Translations under genes and position numbers: made by a program | Shown: positions 41,708 through 48,457 of the stretch, piece after piece | Numbering within the stretch: the stretch's first letter is position 1 | Layout of the letters: the number at the start of each line of letters is the position of its first letter | Assembly (NCBI GenBank): GCA_910588295.1 | Contig: CAJUQO010000023.1 | Coordinates: 1 to 48,457, forward strand | Source of the DNA: an uncultured Lachnospiraceae bacterium | GTDB taxonomy: Bacteria; Bacillota; Clostridia; Lachnospirales; Lachnospiraceae | DNA length: 48,457 bases | Reading direction: 5' to 3' | The notes under the pieces: generated by a model | What the model was told of the DNA's origin: nothing | The model's database searches: none | What the model saw: the letters and a program-made list of their open reading frames with translations, nothing else

Positions 41708-42361
41708 ATGGTGCAGGTATATGCGGTGGATGCCGACAAATTGCCGGATCCCAAAGAATACCCGGAAGTACTGACGGGACTCACAAAAGAGAGGCGGGAA
41801 AAGGCCGTGCGGTATCTGCGGCCCGGGGACAGAAAAAGAAGCCTGGGAGCAGGAATGCTGCTGCGGGAGGTACTGCCCCGCTATGGCGTGTCTCCCGAAC
41901 ATATATGCTTGGGGGTGAACGGAAAACCCCAGGTGGAAGGACTGTGGTTCAATCTGTCCCATTCCGGCGGCTGGGCCGTCTGCGCGGTGGGAAGAAAACC
42001 GGTGGGCTGCGACGTGGAGCGGATCGCCCGGGCGCCGAAGCGGGTGGCGGAACGTTTTTTTCACCGGAATGAGGCGGCTTACCTTAGACGCTGCCAGGAC
42101 GGGGAAAGGGACAGCGTATTCTATCGGTTCTGGACGATGAAGGAAAGCTATATGAAAATGACCGGGGAGGGAATGCGCCTGTCTTTTGACAGCATCGAAT
42201 TTTCCATAGAAGCAGAACCGGTACAGGTGCTTCGGGACGGAAAAGCGCTTTCCTGCCATATCCGGGAATACGGGCTACCCGGATACCAGGTATCCGTGTG
42301 CGCGGAAGAAGAGCGGTTTGGGGAAAACATAGAAATCATAGATTTTACGGGGATCGGATGA
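41708..42361 (+). CDS. 4'-phosphopantetheinyl transferase, Sfp type
   Basis: A 217-residue enzyme that moves phosphopantetheine from CoA onto carrier proteins. Key motifs: NGKPQVEGLWFNLSHSGGW, VGCDVERI (Mg-binding Asp and Glu) and FWTMKESYMKMTGEGMRLSF (W-x-x-K-E-S-x-x-K). This broad type usually serves non-ribosomal peptide or polyketide synthases. No such synthase is in the window, so its carrier protein must be elsewhere. Start ATG behind AAAGGAG. Confidence 0.9.
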   Translation: MVQVYAVDADKLPDPKEYPEVLTGLTKERREKAVRYLRPGDRKRSLGAGMLLREVLPRYGVSPEHICLGVNGKPQVEGLWFNLSHSGGWAVCAVGRKPVGCDVERIARAPKRVAERFFHRNEAAYLRRCQDGERDSVFYRFWTMKESYMKMTGEGMRLSFDSIEFSIEAEPVQVLRDGKALSCHIREYGLPGYQVSVCAEEERFGENIEIIDFTGIG

Positions 42362-42403
42362 TCCCCGTAGTGTGTAAAGCTGTTGGCATAGCCGGGAGAC
42401 GGT

Positions 42404-43273
42404 TCAGGCCATGCCGGCCTGTCCCAGTTTTCGGTATTCGGACGGGGACATCCCCTTTTGCTTGTGGAAGATCCGGCTGAAATACAGGGGATTCTCATAC
42501 CCTACGATATTTCCGATCTCCGTGATGGGGTAATTGGTGGTCTCCAGCAGCATCTGTGCGTTGGCAATACGCCGGGCGACAATATACTGCATGGGCGTGG
42601 TGTGGGCATACTGTTTGAAATTACGGATGAACCAGCTTACGCTCATACCCCGGGAGGAAGCGTATTCCTCGATGCTGATCTCCGTGTTGTAATGGTCGTT
42701 GAAAAATTCCAGGGCAAGCGCCATTTCTGCGTCCAGGTACTCATTCTTTAGACGGGGATCCCTGGTGAGCTGCCGGTGGATCAGGATCAGAAGCTCCCGA
42801 AGCAGCAGGGTCAAAAGCTCCGGGTAGTGGGTCTGGCATCGCTGCAGTTCCCGGATCATCTGTTTAAAAATCCGCGTATATTCAAGAGAAGCGCCGGTGG
42901 GGATCACGCGCATACTGTCGGTGATGCCGTAGCCCCGGAGGATATTTTTGACATTATTTCCTGTAAAATGAACCCAGTACACCTCGGTTTGTTCATTTCC
43001 GTAATAGACATATCTCTGTGGTTCCTTTGGACGGTAGATCACCATATGTCCGGCGGGTACTACTGTATCTTCCTCCTTATTATCAAAATAGAAATGGGCC
43101 TTTCCCGATACAATGTACAGGAGCTGGAAATCCGCCCGTCCTCTGGGGCGGCGGGTAGGCAGCCGGGGGCGGGTGTACAGATGGTAGGTGCCGCAGCTCC
43201 CGACGGTGAGCGGACGGCTCTTGTCTTTGAAATCAATCTTGGAACGGTTTAAATAGGCGGAGTTGACATACAT
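42404..43273 (-). CDS. AraC-family transcriptional regulator
   Basis: A 289-residue regulator. The N-terminal cupin sensing domain (VGSCGTYHLYTRPRLPTRRP, then VVPAGHMVIYRPKEPQRYVY) is followed by a C-terminal double helix-turn-helix (ISIEEYASSRGMSVSWFIRN, then GNIVGYENPLYFSRIFHKQK and GMSPSEYRK). It is divergent from the beta-galactosidase gene and likely activates it in response to a sugar. Upstream in-frame sequence (to 43450) is leader: the promoter lies at 43441-43469. The best ribosome binding site, AAAGGA, is somewhat distant from the ATG. Confidence 0.9.
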   Translation of the reverse strand: MYVNSAYLNRSKIDFKDKSRPLTVGSCGTYHLYTRPRLPTRRPRGRADFQLLYIVSGKAHFYFDNKEEDTVVPAGHMVIYRPKEPQRYVYYGNEQTEVYWVHFTGNNVKNILRGYGITDSMRVIPTGASLEYTRIFKQMIRELQRCQTHYPELLTLLLRELLILIHRQLTRDPRLKNEYLDAEMALALEFFNDHYNTEISIEEYASSRGMSVSWFIRNFKQYAHTTPMQYIVARRIANAQMLLETTNYPITEIGNIVGYENPLYFSRIFHKQKGMSPSEYRKLGQAGMA

Positions 43274-43440
43274 GGCAAAGACGGATCCTTTCTGTGCGAA
43301 AAAAGATGGCGGCAGTCTGTGCGGCCGGGAATGCCGCAGATCATTGGCATCTGTCTCAGACACCTGCCTGATTTTATGGCGCTGCATGGATGCATACGTG
43401 CATGGAGCTGTAACGTTTGGTATCTTCGCAGTTACCATGT

Positions 43441-43469
43441 ATTGTATCATTTAGTGCAAGTTTTGTCTA
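43441..43469 (-). promoter_or_regulatory. Promoter of the AraC-type regulator
   Basis: On the minus strand TAGACA (43469-43464), a 17-base spacer, TACAAT (43446-43441). It gives a leader of about 160 bases. Confidence 0.6.
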
Positions 43470-43502
43470 ATGCAGTTCATAGACGGGACGCCGTGTTGCA
43501 GT

Positions 43503-43508
43503 TATAAT
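43503..43508 (+). promoter_or_regulatory. lacZ -10 box without a proper -35
   Basis: TATAAT at 43503-43508. The -35 position (17-base spacer) reads TAGACG, far from consensus, which fits a promoter that needs the divergent AraC activator. The leader to the start codon is about 135 bases and contains a full R2 element. Confidence 0.5.
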
Positions 43509-43545
43509 AGGCTTACATATAAAGGAAGCGAAAATAAGAAGTAAG

Positions 43546-43628
43546 GTAACTGTTCAGCACAGGCCGAAGCGGAGCGTAGACATTTAAGTGGATTTTGCAC
43601 CGTAACTGTGAAGGTACTGAACGGTCAC
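43546..43628 (-). repeat. Repeat R2, full element in the lacZ leader
   Basis: Inverted relative to the copy at 21947: Y module at 43546-43569 (GTAACTGTTCAG, then CACAGGCCGAAG, 23 of 24 identical), a short spacer, X module at 43602-43628 (GTAACTGTGAAG, then CTGAACGGTCAC). The spacer lacks the long terminator-like hairpin of the other copy. It ends seven bases before the lacZ ribosome binding site. Confidence 0.8.
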
Positions 43629-43649
43629 GGAGTAAGAAAGGAGAAAACA

Positions 43650-46600
43650 ATGATTGTGCCAAGACACTATGAAGACCCGGAGATCCTGCATGAGAATACC
43701 ATGCCGCCCAGGGCCTACTACATTCCCGCGTCCCGGCGGATGGATACGCTGGTGGAAAGGCGGGAGGATTCGGATCGGCTGCAAATGCTCGGCGGTAAAT
43801 GGCGGTTTCGTTATTACGGAAGTATTTACGGGCTGAAAGAGGAGTTCTACAGGCCGGACTATGACGCGTCTGCCTTCGACAGGATTCGGGTACCGGGACT
43901 GTGGCAGACGGAAGGGTATGACAGCCATCAGTATACCAATATCCGCTATCCGTTCCCCTTTGATCCGCCTTACGTCCCCCAGGATAACCCCTGCGGAGCT
44001 TATATCTGCGATTTTTCATACAGCAGGGACGGCGCTGCGCCCAGAGCCTGTTTGAATTTTGAAGGAGTGGATTCCTGCTTTTATGTATGGCTCAACGGAG
44101 CCTATGTGGGGTACAGCCAGGTGTCCCACTGCACCAGTGAATTTGACGTGACAGACGTAATCAGGGAGGGGAAGAACCGGCTGGCGGTTCTTGTGCTGAA
44201 ATGGTGCGACGGGAGCTATCTGGAGGATCAGGATAAATTCCGTATGAGCGGAATTTTCCGTGAGGTATATCTGCTGAAACGTCCCGAACAGGCGATTCGG
44301 GATTATTTTATCGAGACGGCCATCGGAGAGGGATCCGCGGAGGTTTCCGTCCGGTTTGCGTATTTTGGGGAGGCGGTGCCCGTCTCCGCGGCCCTGTATG
44401 ACGGGGAAAAACGCCTTGCGGCTTCCGCTGAAGTCCGTGGAGACGGCCCTGCGTTGTTGGAAATTGCCGAACCTGTCTTATGGAATACGGAGAAGCCCTG
44501 TCTTTATACATTGGTAATGGAAACGGCAGGGGAGGTCATCGTGGATCATGTGGGGCTGCGCGAAATAACCATAGCGTCGGATAAAACGGTCCGCCTCAAC
44601 GGGAAGAGGATCATATTCCGGGGGGTCAACCGCCATGATTCGGATCCGGTCACCGGCTTTGCCGTCTGCCAGGATCACATGCTGCGGGATCTGGCCCTCA
44701 TGAAGCAGCACAATGTCAATGCCGTTCGGACGAGCCATTACCCCAATGCGCCGGTATTTTACCAGCTGTGCGATAAATATGGTTTTCTGGTGATCGACGA
44801 AGCGGACGTAGAGAGCCATGGCCCGGCGGAGATCTTTTATGCGGATAACAGTGATGAGCACAAATTTGACTGCTGGAACGAATTCATTGCAGACAACCCC
44901 CTGTGGGAAAGGGCCGTCCTCGACAGGGTAAGGCTGATGGTGGAGCGGGATAAGAACCGCCCCTGCGTGGTCATCTGGTCTATGGGAAATGAGAGTGCCT
45001 ATGGCTGCACCTTTGAGAAAGCCCTGGCGTGGACAAAAGCCCGCGATCCACACCGGCTGACCCATTACGAGAGCGCCCGGTACAGGAAAAACGGCGTGCG
45101 GTATGATTATTCCTGTCTGGATCTGTACAGCCGGATGTATCCGTCTGCGGATGAGATCCGGGAATATCTGGATCAAAGTCCGGACAAGCCCCTGATTCTC
45201 TGCGAATACTGCCATTCCATGGGCAACGGGCCGGGGGATCTGGAGGATTATTTCGGGCTGTTTCACGGCAATGCCCTGATGTGCGGCGGGTTTGTGTGGG
45301 AATGGTGCGATCATGCCGTTGACCATGGAAGGACGCCCGAAGGGAAAACGATATATTATTATGGCGGCGACCACGGGGAGACGGTTCATGACGGGAATTT
45401 CTGTATGGACGGGCTGGTCTATCCGGATCGTACGCCCCATACCGGCCTTCTGGAATATAAAAATGTGTACCGCCCCGTGAGAATTGTTTCTTTCGACCAG
45501 GATACGGGGGCGCTTGCCGTCAGGAATTACTTGGATTTTACAGACTTGAAAGAATATCTGAAAATTTGTTACAGGGTGGAGTGCGACGGGGTGTGCCGGG
45601 AGCAGGGTACCCTGCCGGCCTTTTCCGTGAAACCGGGGCAGACAGGCATGGCGGCGCTGCCGGTGCGTGTGCCGGAGCGAGGGCGGACGTATTTGAAACT
45701 GTATTATTATCAGAAAACGGGCGCCCCCCTGATTCCGGCGGGCCATCTGCTGGGGTGGGAGGAGATCCCGCTGCGGACAGGAGATGACCGGAACCAGGCT
45801 GCCCTCCGGTGGCTGCGGCCTGCCGGAACGGCTTTGCCGCCCATAGAAGTGGAAGAGACCGATGTATCTGTCTGCTTAAAGGGCGGGGAATTTCTGTATG
45901 TTTATGATAAACGGACGGGGCTGTTTTCACGGATCTTTTATCATGGGAGGGAATACCTGAACCGGCCCATGGAACTGAATATCTGGCGTGCGCCCACGGA
46001 TAACGATATGTATATAAAGCAGGAGTGGAAGCGGGCGCAGTATGACCGGGTCCGTGCCAGGGCCTATACGGCCAAGCTGGACTGGATGGAGGAAGGCGTG
46101 AAAATCAGCAGCCGTATATCTCTGACGGCGCCCGCCGTGCAGCCGGTGATGACGATGGAGGCGGTCTGGCGCATTGACAATGGCGGCGGCATCCGTGTGA
46201 GCATGGATGTGAAAAAGGATAAAGAATTTCCGGAGCTTCCCAGATTCGGCCTCCGTCTGTTTCTGGACGGGGAGATGGATGACGTTTCCTATTATGGCAT
46301 GGGCCCGGAGGAGAGCTATCGCGATAAATGCCGGGCCGCCACCCATGGGCTGTATGAGAGAAGGGCCACGGGGCTGCATGAGGATTATATCCGTCCCCAG
46401 GAGAACGGGAGCCATACAGACTGCGATTATGTAGTGGTATCTGACGGAGAGGCGGGGCTGGCGGCCGTCTCTGAGCAGACGTTTTCTTTCAATGTATCTC
46501 CCTATACCCAGGAGGAACTGGAAGATAAGAAACACAATTATGAATTGAAGCCTTCAGACGACATCATCCTGTGCCTAGATTATGCCCAGAACGGAATAGG

Positions 46601-46718
46601 TTCCAATAGTTGCGGCCCCAGGCTTATGGAAAAATACAGATTTGATGAGAAAAATTTTACATTTGATATGAAGCTTGTGCCATTCTGGCGTCCGGACCGT
46701 GAGCTTTTGCAGTTCTGA
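43650..46718 (+). CDS. lacZ: Beta-galactosidase, glycoside hydrolase family 2
   Basis: A 1022-residue cytoplasmic enzyme that splits lactose and other beta-galactosides. Domains run in the usual GH2 order: sugar-binding (about 40-215), immunoglobulin-like, TIM barrel (about 320-620) and the C-terminal small-chain domain. GVNRHDSDPVTG and VIDEADVESHG are conserved. The acid/base Glu is in WSMGNESAYG and the nucleophile Glu in LILCEYCHSMGNGPGDLEDY. There is no signal peptide. ATG behind AAAGGAG. A GPH transporter follows after 133 bases. Confidence 0.95.
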   Translation: MIVPRHYEDPEILHENTMPPRAYYIPASRRMDTLVERREDSDRLQMLGGKWRFRYYGSIYGLKEEFYRPDYDASAFDRIRVPGLWQTEGYDSHQYTNIRYPFPFDPPYVPQDNPCGAYICDFSYSRDGAAPRACLNFEGVDSCFYVWLNGAYVGYSQVSHCTSEFDVTDVIREGKNRLAVLVLKWCDGSYLEDQDKFRMSGIFREVYLLKRPEQAIRDYFIETAIGEGSAEVSVRFAYFGEAVPVSAALYDGEKRLAASAEVRGDGPALLEIAEPVLWNTEKPCLYTLVMETAGEVIVDHVGLREITIASDKTVRLNGKRIIFRGVNRHDSDPVTGFAVCQDHMLRDLALMKQHNVNAVRTSHYPNAPVFYQLCDKYGFLVIDEADVESHGPAEIFYADNSDEHKFDCWNEFIADNPLWERAVLDRVRLMVERDKNRPCVVIWSMGNESAYGCTFEKALAWTKARDPHRLTHYESARYRKNGVRYDYSCLDLYSRMYPSADEIREYLDQSPDKPLILCEYCHSMGNGPGDLEDYFGLFHGNALMCGGFVWEWCDHAVDHGRTPEGKTIYYYGGDHGETVHDGNFCMDGLVYPDRTPHTGLLEYKNVYRPVRIVSFDQDTGALAVRNYLDFTDLKEYLKICYRVECDGVCREQGTLPAFSVKPGQTGMAALPVRVPERGRTYLKLYYYQKTGAPLIPAGHLLGWEEIPLRTGDDRNQAALRWLRPAGTALPPIEVEETDVSVCLKGGEFLYVYDKRTGLFSRIFYHGREYLNRPMELNIWRAPTDNDMYIKQEWKRAQYDRVRARAYTAKLDWMEEGVKISSRISLTAPAVQPVMTMEAVWRIDNGGGIRVSMDVKKDKEFPELPRFGLRLFLDGEMDDVSYYGMGPEESYRDKCRAATHGLYERRATGLHEDYIRPQENGSHTDCDYVVVSDGEAGLAAVSEQTFSFNVSPYTQEELEDKKHNYELKPSDDIILCLDYAQNGIGSNSCGPRLMEKYRFDEKNFTFDMKLVPFWRPDRELLQF

Positions 46719-46851
46719 ATGAGGTGCAGCGTTCCGGCGTGAAAATTACAAATACAGTCCGTCTGCCAGGACATCCAGGCATGCATAAATCCGGAGCGGG
46801 ATATCCAAGGGCGGAGGGAATGTAAATAAAGAATGAAGGAGAGAACTTTTT

Positions 46852-48216
46852 ATGCAGGAAAAAACGTATTTAAAGTGGTACAACAAAGTGGGCTATGGCT
46901 CCGGAGATATCGCGGGAAACGTGGTATATGCATTCCTGTCCTCTTTTGTGATGATTTATCTGACCAATACAGTAGGGCTGAATCCCGGGGTAGTGGGAAC
47001 CCTCATTGCGGCATCCAAATTTTTTGACGGAGTTACTGATATTTTTTTCGGCGCCATGATCGATAAGACAAAGACCAGGCTCGGCAAGGCGAGGCCGTGG
47101 ATGCTTTATGCCTATATTGGCTGTGCGGTCACACTGGCGGCTATTTTTGCCATCCCTGTAGATCTGGGAGAAACGGCGCAGTATGCCTGGTTTTTTATTG
47201 CCTACACACTCTTGAATGCCGTATTTTATACGGCCAACAATATCGCCTACTCGGCATTGACGGCCCTGGTGACAAAAAACAGTAAGGAGCGGGTGCAGAT
47301 GGGGTCTTATCGGTTTATATTTGCCTTTGCCACCAGCCTTCTTATACAATCCGTAACCATCGGGGCTGTGGCCGCTCTGGGCGGCGGGGCCGCAGGCTGG
47401 CGAACCGTAGCCATCATCTATGCGGTGGTCGGCCTGACAGTCAACACCCTTTCCGTGCTGTCAGTAAAAGAACTTCCGGAGGATGAATTGGCGGAGCCCG
47501 GCGAGGGGGAAGAACAGGAAGAAAAATACGGCCTTGCGGCAGCGGTGAAGCTGCTGGTTTCCAACCGCTTTTATCTGATGATCTGTGTGGTATATATTCT
47601 CCAGCAGGTGTACGGGGCCATGCTCAATATGGGCATCTATTATATGACGTATGTCTTGAAAAATGAAAACCTCTATGGCGTGTTCTCCTGGGCTATCAAT
47701 ATCCCACTGATCGTGGCGCTGGTGTTTACGCCGGCCCTGGTGGCGAAATGGAAAGGGATGTACAAACTGAATGTGAGGGGCTACATGCTGGGCACCTTCG
47801 GACGCGCTATGGTAGTGGCGGCAGGTTATCTGGGCAGCGTGCCCTTGATGCTTCTGTTTACCGGGGTTGCGGCTCTCGGGCAGGGGCCCTGGCAGGGAGA
47901 CATGAACGCGGTCATCGCTTCATGCTCCGAATACACGTATCTAACTAAGCACAAACGGGTGGACGGAACGATGTACTCCTGTACTTCCCTGGGCGTAAAA
48001 CTGGGCGGCGGCCTGGGAACAGCCATTGCCGGATGGATGCTGGCTGCCAGTGGTTTTGACGGCGCCGCCCCGGTGCAGCCGCAATCCTGTATCCGGATGC
48101 TGCACTTTATGTATCTGTGGATCCCGCTGGCCATTGACTTTATCATCACGCTGGTTCTTTTCAAAATGAATGTGGAAGGAGCAAACGAGAAGCTGAGACA
48201 GCAGGCAGGGCAGTAA
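46852..48216 (+). CDS. GPH-family sugar:cation symporter
   Basis: A 454-residue permease of the glycoside-pentoside-hexuronide group in the major facilitator superfamily, with about 12 membrane segments. Typical parts: KVGYGSGDIAGNVVYAFLSS at the start, SKFFDGVTDIFFGAMIDKTK with TRLGKARPW (loop 2-3 signature), and GTMYSCTSLGVKLGGGLGTA. There is an acidic cytoplasmic loop (about 205-225) and no C-terminal PTS IIA domain. Next to lacZ it most likely imports lactose or another galactoside. ATG behind AAGGAGAG. Confidence 0.9.
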   Translation: MQEKTYLKWYNKVGYGSGDIAGNVVYAFLSSFVMIYLTNTVGLNPGVVGTLIAASKFFDGVTDIFFGAMIDKTKTRLGKARPWMLYAYIGCAVTLAAIFAIPVDLGETAQYAWFFIAYTLLNAVFYTANNIAYSALTALVTKNSKERVQMGSYRFIFAFATSLLIQSVTIGAVAALGGGAAGWRTVAIIYAVVGLTVNTLSVLSVKELPEDELAEPGEGEEQEEKYGLAAAVKLLVSNRFYLMICVVYILQQVYGAMLNMGIYYMTYVLKNENLYGVFSWAINIPLIVALVFTPALVAKWKGMYKLNVRGYMLGTFGRAMVVAAGYLGSVPLMLLFTGVAALGQGPWQGDMNAVIASCSEYTYLTKHKRVDGTMYSCTSLGVKLGGGLGTAIAGWMLAASGFDGAAPVQPQSCIRMLHFMYLWIPLAIDFIITLVLFKMNVEGANEKLRQQAGQ

Positions 48217-48218
48217 AA

Positions 48219-48258
48219 TTATAGCGGTAAAAGAGCAGCGGCTCTTTTACCGCTATAA
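48219..48258 (+). terminator. Strong terminator after the sugar transporter
   Basis: A perfect 18-base stem, TTATAGCGGTAAAAGAGC with its complement, around an AGCG loop, followed by TAAAATTT. It closes the lactose locus and separates it from the promoters that follow. Confidence 0.8.
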
Positions 48259-48288
48259 TAAAATTTAGAAAAAAATGTCAAAAAAGTG

Positions 48289-48317
48289 TTGACAAAAGGC
48301 GTAATAAGCGATATACT
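48289..48317 (+). promoter_or_regulatory. Strong promoter P1, probably of an rRNA operon
   Basis: TTGACA at 48289-48294, a 17-base spacer, TATACT at 48312-48317, preceded by A-rich sequence that could act as an UP element. The sequence after the -10 (GGCCAAGCTG) resembles that after P2. Confidence 0.8.
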
Positions 48318-48402
48318 GGCCAAGCTGACGTTGAAGAGACCATGGACAGCAACTTATTCATGAAATTATTTAAAAAAATTGAAAAATAAATGAAAAAAGT
48401 GC

Positions 48403-48431
48403 TTGACAAATGCAAAACGACGCAGTATACT
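48403..48431 (+). promoter_or_regulatory. Strong promoter P2, probably of an rRNA operon
   Basis: TTGACA at 48403-48408, a 17-base spacer, TATACT at 48426-48431, 114 bases after P1 and also preceded by A/T tracts. The window ends 26 bases later in a GCTGTCGC...GCGGCAGG hairpin. Tandem consensus promoters of this kind normally precede 16S rRNA; no rRNA sequence is inside the window, so this is inference. Confidence 0.75.
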
Positions 48432-48457
48432 AAACAAGCTGTCGCAAGAGCGGCAGG

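Noticed and set aside
41708..42361. A natural-product gene cluster because of the Sfp-type transferase
   Set aside because: No carrier protein, synthetase or export gene lies around it; the neighbours are a DUF1292 gene and a lactose locus.
1..48457. CRISPR arrays, tRNA and rRNA genes, complete insertion sequences
   Set aside because: I saw no regularly spaced direct repeats, no cloverleaf pattern, no rRNA sequence and no intact transposase. Only the tnpV remnant and the short repeats R1 and R2 point to mobile DNA.

Overview
The window looks like a chromosomal segment of a Gram-positive anaerobe of the class Clostridia, most likely family Lachnospiraceae. The signs are strong AGGAGG-type ribosome binding sites, the murB-rapZ-whiA cluster, a complete S10-spc-alpha ribosomal supercluster in Firmicutes order, zinc-type S14, L36 and adenylate kinase, a long form of L17, and short dispersed palindromic repeats between genes. 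This placement is inferred from gene content and was not tested by a search.

Left edge (1-683): the 5' end of a TetR-type regulator and a decayed tnpV-like transposon gene, so this edge touches a mobile-element scar. 684-5971: acylphosphatase, murB-rapZ-whiA behind a consensus promoter, a convergent GNAT acetyltransferase, and a two-membrane-segment protein that resembles a SipW-type signal peptidase without its catalytic residues.

6028-23830: ribosomal protein, secretion, nucleotide and transcription genes: rpsJ, rplC, rplD, rplW, rplB, rpsS, rplV, rpsC, rplP, rpmC, rpsQ, rplN, rplX, rplE, rpsZ/N, rpsH, rplF, rplR, rpsE, rpmD, rplO, secY, adk, map, infA, then an unrelated secreted protein, then rpmJ, rpsM, rpsK, rpsD, rpoA, rplQ. 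The S10 promoter overlaps the terminator of the upstream gene, and a long structured leader precedes rpsJ. A second consensus promoter restarts transcription before rpmJ. Several gaps inside the cluster are unusually long and carry repeats or hairpins.

24078-33263: a HigB/HigA-like toxin-antitoxin pair with a shortened antitoxin, an SDR oxidoreductase, a lipid kinase, a membrane-anchored D,D-carboxypeptidase, a divergent RelA/SpoT-domain protein with a large extra C-terminal region followed by a propeller-like protein, a branched-chain aminotransferase and a PfkB sugar-phosphate kinase. 33684-39744: gltB-gltD, the ammonia-assimilating glutamate synthase.

39916-41003: a decayed aldo/keto reductase and a decayed LysR regulator, facing away from each other. 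41010-48216: a DUF1292 protein, an Sfp-type phosphopantetheinyl transferase, and a lactose/galactoside locus made of a divergent AraC regulator, a GH2 beta-galactosidase and a GPH-family sugar transporter, closed by an 18-bp perfect hairpin terminator. The window ends in two tandem consensus promoters with 17-base spacers, typical of an rRNA operon that would start just beyond the right edge.

Most of the window is conserved housekeeping DNA. The parts most likely to be new are the RelA/SpoT fusion with its partner, the signal-peptidase-like protein, the rpsJ leader, and two short repeat families that sit inside ribosomal operons.
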